From a virus, in IMG/VR virus record IMGVR_UViG_3300044684_000342, positions 1-43,744 of that record: 43,744 bases of DNA; one strand, written 5' to 3'. Below the pieces are notes generated by a model. The model had not been told where the DNA came from. It made no database searches and saw nothing but the letters and a program-made list of their open reading frames with translations. The position numbers were made by a program, and so were the translations under genes. Below are positions 33,036-40,333 of this stretch, piece by piece. Within the stretch, counting starts at the first letter, position 1; each line of letters opens with the position of its first letter.

Positions 33036-33916
33036 GGTTTTATAAAGATTAATACGTTTTCGTGGATTTTTACAAGTTTCTTATTACCGCGCAGAAAAGT
33101 GTTGTTAACACGCAACTGCGCAGTGCCAATGGGTTGCAGCAGTATGGCCTCATTATACAACTTTGTACCTGCATCTATAAACGCCTGCTTTGTATGGCTT
33201 ACAAAATCCCTGTAATATCCTTTCTCGTCACGCATATCCCCAACCACAAAAATGGCAAAGCCGCCCGGCTTAAGTAGATATACGCATTTCTGTATTATGC
33301 TGCGGTAGGCTGCCATAAACTCCCGGTAGTCCATATTGCTAATATCACCGGGCAAATCACTGTACACCTCCAAATCAGCGTAAGGCGGGCAGCTAAATAC
33401 AACATCATACTCGCAGCCCAGTGCAGCAAGGCAGTCAAGGAATACGTTACTATCCCCCACATGCCACTCCGGCTGCGGCTTATCTGCCGGCAATATCTCC
33501 TGCGCCTGCCGCCGGTTGCTTAATACCTGTTCTTCGCGGATGTCTATTCCCGTGTATCTATACCCCAGATAATTAGCAACCAAACCACGAACGCTGCCTC
33601 CAGCAAAGGGGTCAATAATCTGGCCGCCCTCGGGGCAGTACCAACGGTACAGCAACTCGCACAGCGCTGGGTCGAAGATTGATACCTCGGACATTGCTTC
33701 CTCTGCCGTCCTGCCATACTTTTCGCTGAAAAAAGATGAACCATATGTTTTAACCTCCTCCCTGCTTTCTTCGCTTTTTATTCCTTTAGCCTTCCATGCT
33801 TTTTTTCTTTTTACCCAGCTACCTGAACGGGCGTCCAGCACAGAAAACGGGGGTTCTATGAATTTATCACGGAGTAGCGGGTCGCTGCTAATCTCCTCGC
33901 CAAACAAATCAGTCAT
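33032..33916 (-). CDS. DNA methyltransferase (amino-methyltransferase type, SCPPY)
   Basis: A 294-residue protein with the AdoMet-binding motif DPFAGGSVRG (102-111), the acidic motif YTGIDIR (121-127) and the catalytic motif FSCPPY (174-179), in the order I then IV. The SPPY-like form of motif IV fits N4-cytosine or N6-adenine transferases. The N-terminus contains SVLDARSGSWVKRKKAWKAK, and FDPALCELLYRWYCPEGG precedes motif I, a layout known in phage methylases. The PLP-enzyme gene ends eight bases upstream, so the two are made together. The target sequence is unknown; no restriction partner is present, so self-protection or part of a larger modification is likely. Confidence 0.87.
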   Translation of the reverse strand: MTDLFGEEISSDPLLRDKFIEPPFSVLDARSGSWVKRKKAWKAKGIKSEESREEVKTYGSSFFSEKYGRTAEEAMSEVSIFDPALCELLYRWYCPEGGQIIDPFAGGSVRGLVANYLGYRYTGIDIREEQVLSNRRQAQEILPADKPQPEWHVGDSNVFLDCLAALGCEYDVVFSCPPYADLEVYSDLPGDISNMDYREFMAAYRSIIQKCVYLLKPGGFAIFVVGDMRDEKGYYRDFVSHTKQAFIDAGTKLYNEAILLQPIGTAQLRVNNTFLRGNKKLVKIHENVLIFIKP

Positions 33917-33923
33917 ATAATAA

Positions 33924-34682
33924 TCAGGGTTTTAAGTAGGATTGTCTAATACCAACGCACCACATAAGGTCGCCTGCTTGCAAAAACTCTTGGCATTTTG
34001 CCTCATAAACCGGGTCAAGCGTAAAAGGTATATCTAAGTATGTAGGTACATAATCATCGTAGGCTTCCCGTGGCGCTACTAAGGTACACATAAATTGCCA
34101 GCCCATTGGTGCCCATCGTGTTAAACGCTTACGCGGGTCTGCGCCAACCATAACGCCAATTACGTGAAGGTTGGGGCGAAACAATTTAACACCATGCAGC
34201 ACACCGGCCAAACTCATACCGCCGCCCACTGGCATAACTATCCGCTTTACCTCCCGGGGTACATTCCGCACCTGCGCCATAGTTTCTACCACTGCAAAGT
34301 CGTGCTCCATTCCAAACGGTATATCTGTATATCCGGTCTGGAAAGCATACTCTTTGCTGCGGCTGGTAATTACATTGTTATACCCAGCCTTGTGCTGTAT
34401 TATAAAGCACCCAGCCTCGCGTGCCAATTCAAGTTCTTTGTTAAGCGCCCCCGTTGGTGTATGTGCAACACATGGCAGCCCTAAATGCTTTGCTATGTTT
34501 GCCACAATATTAACCTGTGGGCTGCTACGGCTGCCTGCGGTAGTTAAACCAACTTTGGCATCCTTTGCCAGTGCGTAGCAGGTGCGCACCTTGCCACCCC
34601 TTACGCCGGCTATTTCGAAGAGATCGTCGCGCTTAAACCAGTAAGCGCCATGTTTTTCAACGGGGGTTAATTCAGTAGCCAT
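33924..34682 (-). CDS. PLP-dependent fold type II enzyme (ACC deaminase-like), paired with the methyltransferase
   Basis: A 252-residue protein of the tryptophan synthase beta / ACC deaminase / D-cysteine desulfhydrase superfamily. Residues FKRDDLFEIAGVRGGKVRT carry the Schiff-base lysine (K31), TTAGSRSSPQVNIVANIAKH binds the substrate carboxylate (53-58), and PVGGGMSLAG (151-160) is the glycine-rich phosphate loop. It is about 80-90 residues shorter than ACC deaminase. Lying directly before the DNA methyltransferase, it is unlikely to serve plain amino-acid metabolism; it may supply or transfer a group used to modify DNA. That role is inference. It has a hairpin upstream (34697-34730). Confidence 0.85.
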   Translation of the reverse strand: MATELTPVEKHGAYWFKRDDLFEIAGVRGGKVRTCYALAKDAKVGLTTAGSRSSPQVNIVANIAKHLGLPCVAHTPTGALNKELELAREAGCFIIQHKAGYNNVITSRSKEYAFQTGYTDIPFGMEHDFAVVETMAQVRNVPREVKRIVMPVGGGMSLAGVLHGVKLFRPNLHVIGVMVGADPRKRLTRWAPMGWQFMCTLVAPREAYDDYVPTYLDIPFTLDPVYEAKCQEFLQAGDLMWCVGIRQSYLKP

Positions 34683-34696
34683 TGTCTTGGTAATTT

Positions 34697-34730
34697 ATAT
34701 GCCGGGTAACGGGTTTGCTACCCGGCATAT
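34697..34730 (-). terminator. Perfect 12-bp hairpin before the PLP-enzyme gene
   Basis: ATATGCCGGGTA (34697-34708) and TACCCGGCATAT (34719-34730) form a perfect stem with a ten-base loop. On the minus strand only AAATT follows, so it lacks a strong U-tract; on the plus strand TTGTTTTTAG follows. It lies between the SSB-like gene and the PLP-enzyme gene and may terminate, attenuate or mark an RNA processing site. Confidence 0.6.
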
Positions 34731-34736
34731 TTGTTT

Positions 34737-35102
34737 TTAGAATGGTAGATCGTCGTTTGCCTGTGGCGGTGTAAACGTACCACCAGCAGCGGCGTCATTG
34801 GGTGCAGCCCCGGGCAAATCAAACTCACCGGCCTTCGCAGGTTCATTCTTACTTTTTTGCACCCTGCCATTACCTATGTACACATCCTTTCCGCCGTTCA
34901 TTGCCTTATCCTTCTCTCTGCCATCCTTGCTGCTGTTAAGCTGTACGCTTACCTGCTTCCAGTCCGGGTCTTTCTCCGGGTCTACCCATATGGTTACGTT
35001 GGCATAATAATGCTGGTTTTTGTCGCTACGGGAGCAACTGGTGTGCCCCTTCTTTAGCTGTTCTACCAGCGTGGTTACGTCAATACTTGCGTTAAGTATC
35101 AT
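34737..35102 (-). CDS. SSB-like single-stranded DNA-binding protein
   Basis: A 121-residue protein. The first 80 residues have an OB-fold-like strand pattern (HYYANVTIWVDPEKDPDWKQ, VSVQLNSSKDGR, KDVYIGNGRVQKS); the rest is a disordered linker rich in Ala, Pro and Gly ending in NDDLPF, very close to the acidic tip DDDIPF of bacterial SSB that recruits other replication proteins. It probably coats single-stranded phage DNA. The N-terminal domain does not closely match classic SSB, so the call rests on the tail, pattern and place. Confidence 0.68.
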   Translation of the reverse strand: MILNASIDVTTLVEQLKKGHTSCSRSDKNQHYYANVTIWVDPEKDPDWKQVSVQLNSSKDGREKDKAMNGGKDVYIGNGRVQKSKNEPAKAGEFDLPGAAPNDAAAGGTFTPPQANDDLPF

Positions 35103-35500
35103 TATTTTACCTCCTCTTTTGTTTCTTCGGTTATGGGTGAAAGGTCGGCCAAATCAAGGTCGGCAGGAGGCGCGCTGTCTATTACATTGGCGCGGTCAAC
35201 GCCTGCATTAATCTGCGCATCAGCAGGGATAACAGTTGTGGTAACTGCATGCTCCTTATCGCCTTTTACCTTGAAATGCACCAATGCAAAGCCCGGGTTT
35301 AGGCCCTTTACCTTGTGCTGGGCGCTGGTAATTGTAAGCTCCAGTTCCTTGCCGGTAAACGCTTTTTTATCATCGCGTTCCTGCAAAATAAGGCGGTCGC
35401 CCGTTACAACCGGCGTACGCACTTTTCTGATCTCGCTGGTAATATCGCCATTAAGTACGGCGCTGAAATAATCGGTAGTTACTACATCCGTGTGTGTCAT
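35102..35500 (-). CDS. ASCH/DUF3850-like protein
   Basis: A 132-residue protein. The stretch TDYFSAVLNGDITSEIRKVR, TGDRLILQERDDKKAFTGKE and KGLNPGFALVHFKVKG follows the ASCH/DUF3850 layout (Y-F-x2-V-x2-G, E-x-R, G-D-x-L-x-L-x-E, then a strand), a PUA-like fold thought to bind RNA or modified nucleotides. The C-terminal third is acidic and disordered. It overlaps the SSB-like gene by one base. The family call is tentative. Confidence 0.62.
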   Translation of the reverse strand: MTHTDVVTTDYFSAVLNGDITSEIRKVRTPVVTGDRLILQERDDKKAFTGKELELTITSAQHKVKGLNPGFALVHFKVKGDKEHAVTTTVIPADAQINAGVDRANVIDSAPPADLDLADLSPITEETKEEVK

Positions 35501-35546
35501 GTCTGTTTGATTTTAGTGATAGTTTGTTATGAAATGGGTGAACAAT

Positions 35547-35810
35547 TTAGTGTTTTTTGTTACAAATAGGGCAGAAACGGCGCGAATTCTTTTGTCTCTT
35601 TAACTCCCGCTCCTGTGTCCTTGTGTACCCGGGCCAAACGTGCGCAATAAAATACCCAATGCCAGCAACATTAACAGCCCGTAAAAATTTGCTGCCACAA
35701 CCGGCCTGATATTTAGCCAGCCGCTCCAGCGCCTTCTCATCTCCGTCCACGAAACCAATGTAGTGCTGGGCGTGCTTATATGGCTGTTCAAGGGGGATAA
35801 GGTAAACCAT
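35547..35810 (-). CDS. GIY-YIG-like small nuclease-fold protein
   Basis: An 87-residue protein with the layout of a minimal GIY-YIG domain: VYLIPLEQP at the start, HYIGFVDGDEKALERLAKYQ, GCGSKFLRAV, IAHVWPG, then the glutamate in RTQERELKRQKNS and a C-terminal cysteine pair (CPICNKK). The first GIY is replaced by YLI and the second motif is H-YIG, so catalytic activity is uncertain. It lies between the Pif1-like helicase and ASCH-like genes. May act in DNA processing. Confidence 0.68.
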   Translation of the reverse strand: MVYLIPLEQPYKHAQHYIGFVDGDEKALERLAKYQAGCGSKFLRAVNVAGIGYFIAHVWPGYTRTQERELKRQKNSRRFCPICNKKH

Positions 35811-35813
35811 GTG

Positions 35814-36983
35814 TTATATTATTATGCGCAGGCCCTTCGGGCTCCGTGCGCGGCTTAATGCTACATATGTCTGCCCACGCTGAAAGGTTGGGCGGCGTAA
35901 ATCAACCGTAACCTCGTCAAATGTAAGGCCCTGCGCCTTGTGTATTGTTAAGGCGTATGCCAGCTTAATAGGGTATTGTACCACCTTACCAATCTCCTCC
36001 AACACCAGTTTATCCAGTTTACTATCGTAAACGTATTGCTTTTTAGTAACCTCCGCAGGTCCCAACGGCCACTCAACGCCATTAACCTGTATAAAGTGGT
36101 TCCCATCCCGGTGCCTAAATACACCTATGGTGCCATTACGCAGCGGCGCATCCCGGCTATTAATAAGGTACATTATCTTACAACCATCTTTAACCCGCAC
36201 GGTTTTCTCGAAGGGCAAGTCCTCTATTTTCATCTTGCCTTCTATTTCTGCCTCAAACACAAACTCCTCGCCCGGCTGCGCTTTTAACCCAGCAGTATTA
36301 TACTCTGCCACAGTATTATTGTGTGGTGCAAGTATTATGCCCGCTGCCTCTTTGGTTACAAACTGCTTAAAATACTCGGCCTTACCGCCCTCGCGCACGA
36401 TGTTAAGGGCTGCAATGAAATCGGGGTCGCTTTGGCGCATTATTTCATCGAGTTCAATATGGCGCAGGTTGATTTTTTTAAGGATTTTGGCAAATAGAAA
36501 GGTATCGCCGGTATAAGTTTGATACAGCACGGATTTTGTGTTGTCGTCGTATATAGGTGGCAACTGTTTGAGATCGCCAACAAAAACTAATTGGCGTTTA
36601 TCCAGCCCGGCCAAACCGTTTTTAATTAATGTATAGTGCATGGCATCCAGTACATCCGGGCGCAGCATACTCACCTCATCTATAATACACACATCTATTT
36701 TGCCCAGCACCATGCGCGTGTTCATCTTGACGTAATGGCATGCCTCAAAGTCCAGCACACCATACGGGCTAAGTTTGAACATACTATGAATGGTCTGCCC
36801 GTTGATGTTATTGGCGGCTATGCCTGTGGGCGCTATCGCCACAACATTGCGCCCCAATTGGGTAAGTTCTTTTATAATCTCGTTTACTATAAAACTCTTG
36901 CCAGTACCTGCCTTACCAGTAAGGTAAACGCTTTCGCCGCTGAGTACTGCTACCCTGAATTCTTGTTGTTTCTCTGTTAACAT
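35814..36983 (-). CDS. Pif1/Dda-like (RecD-type SF1B) helicase
   Basis: A 389-residue protein from ATG 36983 (a TTG start 11 codons upstream is less likely). Motifs: Walker A GKAGTGKS (about 23-30), Ia APTGIAANNINGQTIHS, II DEVSM, III VFVGDLKQLPP, V-type LTIHKAQGLTFDEV and VI VALSRA. This is the Pif1/Dda family, 5'-to-3' helicases that start replication forks and strip proteins from DNA. The length fits short phage members such as Dda. Its ATG overlaps the RecE-like gene end by seven bases. Confidence 0.9.
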   Translation of the reverse strand: MLTEKQQEFRVAVLSGESVYLTGKAGTGKSFIVNEIIKELTQLGRNVVAIAPTGIAANNINGQTIHSMFKLSPYGVLDFEACHYVKMNTRMVLGKIDVCIIDEVSMLRPDVLDAMHYTLIKNGLAGLDKRQLVFVGDLKQLPPIYDDNTKSVLYQTYTGDTFLFAKILKKINLRHIELDEIMRQSDPDFIAALNIVREGGKAEYFKQFVTKEAAGIILAPHNNTVAEYNTAGLKAQPGEEFVFEAEIEGKMKIEDLPFEKTVRVKDGCKIMYLINSRDAPLRNGTIGVFRHRDGNHFIQVNGVEWPLGPAEVTKKQYVYDSKLDKLVLEEIGKVVQYPIKLAYALTIHKAQGLTFDEVTVDLRRPTFQRGQTYVALSRARSPKGLRIII

Positions 36984-37546
36984 GGTTTGCCGTATTGTTT
37001 TACCACCTGCCGCCAATATATCAAACTGTTAGGTATTGGCATCATTTGCGGTTTATATGGTGGCTTTGGTGAAATGCTGAATATAATGCTCGTTTTAGCC
37101 TGCAACGGTATGGCGTAGCCATTTACCTGATGATTGTAGCCGAAGTGCTTTATAGCTGCCAGCAGCGGCATATCGCTTACCTTAAAATCAAGTACAACCG
37201 GGTGCTGGCTACATATTGTCATATCTACCCTGCCCTTATATTTAAGGTACAACCCCTCGCATATCATCGTGCAGCTTACCACCAGTTGCCGGCGCGCATG
37301 GCGTAGGGCCTGCCCCAATTGCTGCACTGCCGCCTGTGCTACCGGGCGCACAAGTTCGTATTGCTCGCCGTTATACTTGGCCGGCTCGAACAGGTACGTA
37401 TCCACAAGGCTACCAAACCGCATTTTATCGGTTGGGTCTACCCTGCCCCGGGTAGCAGCTTTAACGCTGCTGTAGCTAATACCGGGCATTTTAAGGTAGT
37501 CCTCAAATGGTACGCCGTCAAGTAGTTGTATATCGGTAATCTGCAT
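36977..37546 (-). CDS. RecE-like PD-(D/E)XK exonuclease
   Basis: A 189-residue protein. MPGISYSSVKAATRG and MRFGSLVDTYLFEP are the N-terminal signature of RecE/exodeoxyribonuclease VIII-like nucleases; the catalytic core is YKGRVDMTI (Asp) and VVLDFKVSD, in which D-F-K takes the place of the usual D/E-x-K. A PD-(D/E)XK exonuclease of this type makes 3' single-stranded tails used by the annealing protein encoded about 2 kb upstream. It is shorter than typical RecE nuclease domains. A terminator-like hairpin precedes it. Confidence 0.77.
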   Translation of the reverse strand: MQITDIQLLDGVPFEDYLKMPGISYSSVKAATRGRVDPTDKMRFGSLVDTYLFEPAKYNGEQYELVRPVAQAAVQQLGQALRHARRQLVVSCTMICEGLYLKYKGRVDMTICSQHPVVLDFKVSDMPLLAAIKHFGYNHQVNGYAIPLQAKTSIIFSISPKPPYKPQMMPIPNSLIYWRQVVKQYGKPC

Positions 37547-37560
37547 AGCGTAGGGTGTTT

Positions 37561-37595
37561 TAAAAACCGGCGGCCGTTGAAACGGGCCGGCCGGT
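37561..37595 (-). terminator. Rho-independent terminator after the 118-residue early gene
   Basis: On the minus strand a strongly GC-rich imperfect stem (about 37595-37566, ACCGGCCGGCCCGT pairing with ACGGCCGCCGGT, one or two bulges, short loop) is followed by TTTTTAAAA. It lies after the gene ending at 37621 and just before the RecE-like gene. Confidence 0.75.
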
Positions 37596-37620
37596 GGTTA
37601 ATCTGTACCTAATAAATATT

Positions 37621-37977
37621 TTAAAGATTGATCGATTTCAGATACTTGTGCTGGTCTTTAATCTGGCCCGATGCATAGCTGGTACGAGTAACCAGCGTAC
37701 CATTACGCAGTTCAATGGATTCGGTGTGCATTGTGGTGCCATACCGGCCATGCTGCCAGATGCCTTTAGCGATGGTGCCGTCAGCATTATACAGAGATTG
37801 TCTCTCTTTGCCTAAATCTTTACCGCGTACATAAAATACTTTGGTTACATCGTGTGTTACTTCAACCGGGTGCAGCGTATCAACAACCTCTACAGTATCA
37901 AACCCCCATTTTACTCCGCCGCGCTTGCCAATAATCTTCTTGGATTCGTAATCGGTGAATTTAGCTGTTAATATCAT
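37621..37977 (-). CDS. Early protein of unknown function
   Basis: A 118-residue protein starting MILTAKFTDYESKKIIGKRG, mostly beta in pattern, with several basic residues. The start at 37977 is set by the promoter: the -7 box ends 18 bases upstream, and a longer ORF start lies inside the leader. It forms a one-gene unit between promoter copy 4 and the terminator at 37561. No family is recognised. Confidence 0.78.
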   Translation of the reverse strand: MILTAKFTDYESKKIIGKRGGVKWGFDTVEVVDTLHPVEVTHDVTKVFYVRGKDLGKERQSLYNADGTIAKGIWQHGRYGTTMHTESIELRNGTLVTRTSYASGQIKDQHKYLKSINL

Positions 37978-37995
37978 TTTGGTGTGTTTGTATAA

Positions 37996-38027
37996 CAAAT
38001 GTAATACGTTTCGTATTACGCGCCAAA
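37996..38027 (-). promoter_or_regulatory. Promoter-operator module, copy 4
   Basis: Minus strand: -33 TTTG (38027-38024), 20-base spacer, -7 TACATTTG (38003-37996). Core GTAATACGAAACGTATTAC (38019-38001) is a perfect palindrome. The leader to the ATG at 37977 (TTATACAAACACACCAAA) matches that of copy 2 except for one base. Confidence 0.87.
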
Positions 38028-38028
38028 T

Positions 38029-38226
38029 TTATTCAGAACTTTTTTCAGAAGTTTTTTGAGCAGCTATAGCCTGATTGTTTTTGGTAATTATGATAGCAAT
38101 AAACTGCCCAATCATAAACGGCATAACCAATGGTGCCAAAACTATATCATACCAGCGGATGCCTGCGCCCGGAGTAACAGTAGCCCCGAGCACAAACATC
38201 ATGGAGAATAAACAGTAATATATCAT
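38029..38226 (-). CDS. Small two-span membrane protein
   Basis: A 65-residue protein with hydrophobic segments at about residues 1-19 and 26-48 joined by a short loop (TPGAGIRWYD) and a basic-polar C-terminal tail (KNNQAIAAQKTSEKSSE). It overlaps the coiled-coil protein gene by four bases. The next promoter starts two bases after its stop. Function unknown; an early membrane protein could affect host envelope or exclusion. Confidence 0.72.
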   Translation of the reverse strand: MIYYCLFSMMFVLGATVTPGAGIRWYDIVLAPLVMPFMIGQFIAIIITKNNQAIAAQKTSEKSSE

Positions 38227-39323
38227 TTCTGTAAGGTTTGATATTTAACGCCCTCTACTTTAACATTGGCGGCATCCAGCGCGGCAGCCATCTGCGCAAC
38301 CGTCATCTGGCTGTATTTTTTGTTCTTTACCTTCCCGCTGCATGCCTGAAAGTTGCCCATAAATGCTGCCATAATTTTAGCCACCCATTCCCACGAGTAA
38401 TCCTCGATAAGAATTTCGGTTGTCTCGACTATTGGCTTCATGCCTGCCGGCGCTGCAACGGCCATAGCAGTGGCATTGTTTACCAGCGTTACAGCAGCCT
38501 TATCGGCCTCTGTTTGTCGCTTCTCCTGTGACGTTGTCTGCTCAAATAACTGTGTTTGCTGGGCAACCGCTGCCGTAGGGTTGGCAAGATCGTGGGCATA
38601 CATGGAGAACTTTTCTTGCAATTCCTTAATCATCTCCGTGTATATGTCTGCAAACTTTGGCCGGGGTATTTTGGCAAACAACGCAGCCGCATCCTCTTTT
38701 GCAAGGTGTACGCTGTTAAACTTGTTCATCTTCCGGGGCTGCACTGTTTGCATGGCAGCAACGCACGTATTAACGGCTTCCTGCACCTTATCCGGTGGCG
38801 TCTTTGCACTTAGGCACGCCGTATAAGTTTGGTGTATAAAAGCACGCAATTGCGCCCGGTAATCCGCTGCAATATCAAGATATTCGTTCTCTACAAAGGT
38901 TTTGAATTCTGCTTCCTCGTTTGCTTTATCCTGCGCCGCAGTGGCTGCCTTTGTGGCCGCCTGCCGCAATTCCAGCTCCCGGGCCTTTGCCTTTATGAAA
39001 GGCTCATAAGTTGCCGGGTTGTATTCCTTTTCTACCTTCATGCACTGCTCTTTAGCAGCATCAAGGTATTTAGTAAAATCTTTGCGCGTATCAACCAGTA
39101 CAGTATAGCCAGAGTTATAGGCTTTGATTGCGGCATCGAGCGCCGGTTGGTCTTTAGTTTCCCAGCCCATTAGGTGCTGCTGCAAGGCAAGTGACTGGGT
39201 GGTAAGTTTTTTATCCATCGTGGCTTTACCACGGCCAATAAGATTCCAAACGTTTTGCTTTACGGCTTCTATGCTGGGTGTCTCCCTAACATACATAGCC
39301 AGTTCGCCCATGTTTAAGCTCAT
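38223..39323 (-). CDS. Coiled-coil protein of the recombination block (DUF1351-like layout)
   Basis: A 366-residue protein from ATG 39323, which overlaps the upstream ORF stop as ATGA. It is mainly helical: an N-terminal helical part, a long charged coiled coil (about 95-165, rich in Lys, Glu and Ala), a middle segment with ADYRAQLRAFIHQTYTA and a small C-terminal domain (YSQMTVAQMAAALDAANVKV). Proteins of this layout (DUF1351-like) often lie near annealing proteins in phages; the match is by layout only. Function unknown. Confidence 0.72.
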   Translation of the reverse strand: MSLNMGELAMYVRETPSIEAVKQNVWNLIGRGKATMDKKLTTQSLALQQHLMGWETKDQPALDAAIKAYNSGYTVLVDTRKDFTKYLDAAKEQCMKVEKEYNPATYEPFIKAKARELELRQAATKAATAAQDKANEEAEFKTFVENEYLDIAADYRAQLRAFIHQTYTACLSAKTPPDKVQEAVNTCVAAMQTVQPRKMNKFNSVHLAKEDAAALFAKIPRPKFADIYTEMIKELQEKFSMYAHDLANPTAAVAQQTQLFEQTTSQEKRQTEADKAAVTLVNNATAMAVAAPAGMKPIVETTEILIEDYSWEWVAKIMAAFMGNFQACSGKVKNKKYSQMTVAQMAAALDAANVKVEGVKYQTLQK

Positions 39324-39541
39324 TTTAGTTGCATTTTTTGGGTTATGCCCCGGGTGGCACCTTCTACGTAGCAAGTTTGGGCGTACTCGAAATCTTCTTC
39401 CTCGATTGCGCGGTTATAATGGTGTAGCAATTGCTCATCATCCAAATCATCTACCACCGGCATAAATACGGTATCATCGCCTACTTTAACCTGTTTGTAT
39501 ACTTTGCTCTCCAGTGTTTGCGGGGCTGCATAAAATTTAAT
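39320..39541 (-). CDS. ORF without ATG start, in frame after the Rad52-like gene stop
   Basis: An open frame of 73 codons begins with ATT immediately after the TAA of the Rad52-like gene and in the same frame; the protein reads KFYAAPQTLESKVYKQVKVG and onward, ending ...GITQKMQLK with an ATGA overlap into the next gene. The only in-frame ATG (39463-39461) would leave 47 residues and cut off a plausible strand-rich N-terminus. Initiation at ATT through termination-reinitiation, limited read-through, or the short form are all possible. Function unknown. Confidence 0.5.
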   Translation of the reverse strand: MKFYAAPQTLESKVYKQVKVGDDTVFMPVVDDLDDEQLLHHYNRAIEEEDFEYAQTCYVEGATRGITQKMQLK

Positions 39542-40258
39542 TTAAAAGTCAATAGGTGCATCCAAATCTACCGGCGGCGCAGTGTCGCCTTCAACGGGTG
39601 CAAAGAAATCGGCCTCAAACTTCGGCGCAGCAGCATCCACCTTTATTTCAGGTGTTACCACTACCGGGGCCGGCGGCGGCGTTACAACGGTTGGCGCTGG
39701 TGCCGGTGCCGGTATTTTAGGCGTATCTATAACCTCCGGCTTTTCACCCTTATATGGGTCTTCCTTGAACGCCGGGTTAAACTCGAGCGCCTCTTTACGG
39801 CTAACGTTACGGCCAAACAATGCGCCAATATGCTCGGCGGCATCCTTAATTGCGTAGCTTACAGCAGCAGGCGCAGCCAGTTGTATGGCATTATTTTTAA
39901 TGGCCGCCAAATCACTGGCAGCCTTGCCGGCATCTGTTTGCACAGGCATTGCGCCGGTGCCATCGTGAAAGTCCCACTCGTTAGTTGCTGGGTTGTAATA
40001 ATGCAGGCGTATAACCGCAACAACGCTGTTAAATAGTGGCGCTATGGTTTTAATATCTACGCGCCATTGGCCGCATATGCGGTCGAGCAGGTACTCGATC
40101 TTCTCAATGGGCAAATACTGCACCGGGGCCATTGGGTGTTTCTTTAACCACGATGCCGGTGGCGGCTGGTTTACCAGCGTTTTAAACCTGTCTTGCTTCC
40201 ATGCATCCGGGTTTTCGTTATGCAGCTCGGAAAGTGTAGGCAGTTGTCTTTGTTCCAT
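39542..40258 (-). CDS. Rad52-like single-strand annealing protein
   Basis: A 238-residue protein. Residues about 45-150 follow the Rad52/Rad22-type annealing pattern: YLPIEKIEYLLDRICGQWRV, SVVAVIRLHYYNPATNEWDF, GTGAMPVQTDAGKA and the C-terminal helix AVSYAIKDAAEHIGALFGRN. The remaining 85 residues are a proline- and alanine-rich acidic tail ending in PVDLDAPIDF, resembling SSB-type tails. It anneals complementary single strands during phage recombination and pairs with the RecE-like exonuclease. A candidate promoter lies within a hairpin just upstream. Confidence 0.77.
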   Translation of the reverse strand: MEQRQLPTLSELHNENPDAWKQDRFKTLVNQPPPASWLKKHPMAPVQYLPIEKIEYLLDRICGQWRVDIKTIAPLFNSVVAVIRLHYYNPATNEWDFHDGTGAMPVQTDAGKAASDLAAIKNNAIQLAAPAAVSYAIKDAAEHIGALFGRNVSRKEALEFNPAFKEDPYKGEKPEVIDTPKIPAPAPAPTVVTPPPAPVVVTPEIKVDAAAPKFEADFFAPVEGDTAPPVDLDAPIDF

Positions 40259-40274
40259 GTGTGTATGTATTTGA

Positions 40275-40306
40275 AAAAGTTATGGCGGCAGGTTCCGCTA
40301 CCCAAA
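40275..40306 (-). promoter_or_regulatory. Candidate Bacteroidota-type promoter without the 19-bp palindrome
   Basis: Minus strand: -33 TTTG (40306-40303), 20-base spacer, -7-like TAACTTTT (40282-40275), 17 bases before the ATG at 40258. The -33 box lies in the loop and the spacer in the 3' arm of the inverted repeat 40283-40327. The -7 box lacks the final G. Weaker than the other promoters. Confidence 0.5.
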
Positions 40307-40327
40307 TATTTTTCATTCCTGCCGCCA
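40283..40327 (-). terminator. Ten-bp inverted repeat, terminator or operator
   Basis: TGGCGGCAGG (40283-40292) and CCTGCCGCCA (40318-40327) are perfect inverted repeats with a 25-base loop. On the minus strand TAACTTTTTC follows, a short T-run. It lies between the gene ending at 40334 and the Rad52-like gene, and overlaps the candidate promoter, so termination and promoter control are both possible. Confidence 0.55.
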
Positions 40328-40333
40328 AAGAGT

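Noticed and set aside
33040-33075. Partial match to the palindromic operator (TAATACGTTTTCGT)
   Set aside because: It lies inside the methyltransferase coding end, only one half-site fits, and no TTTG box is found at the right spacing.
39542-39544. Stop-codon reassignment
   Set aside because: TAA, TAG and TGA all end well-defined genes with normal overlaps throughout the genome, so the open frame after this TAA is not due to an altered code.
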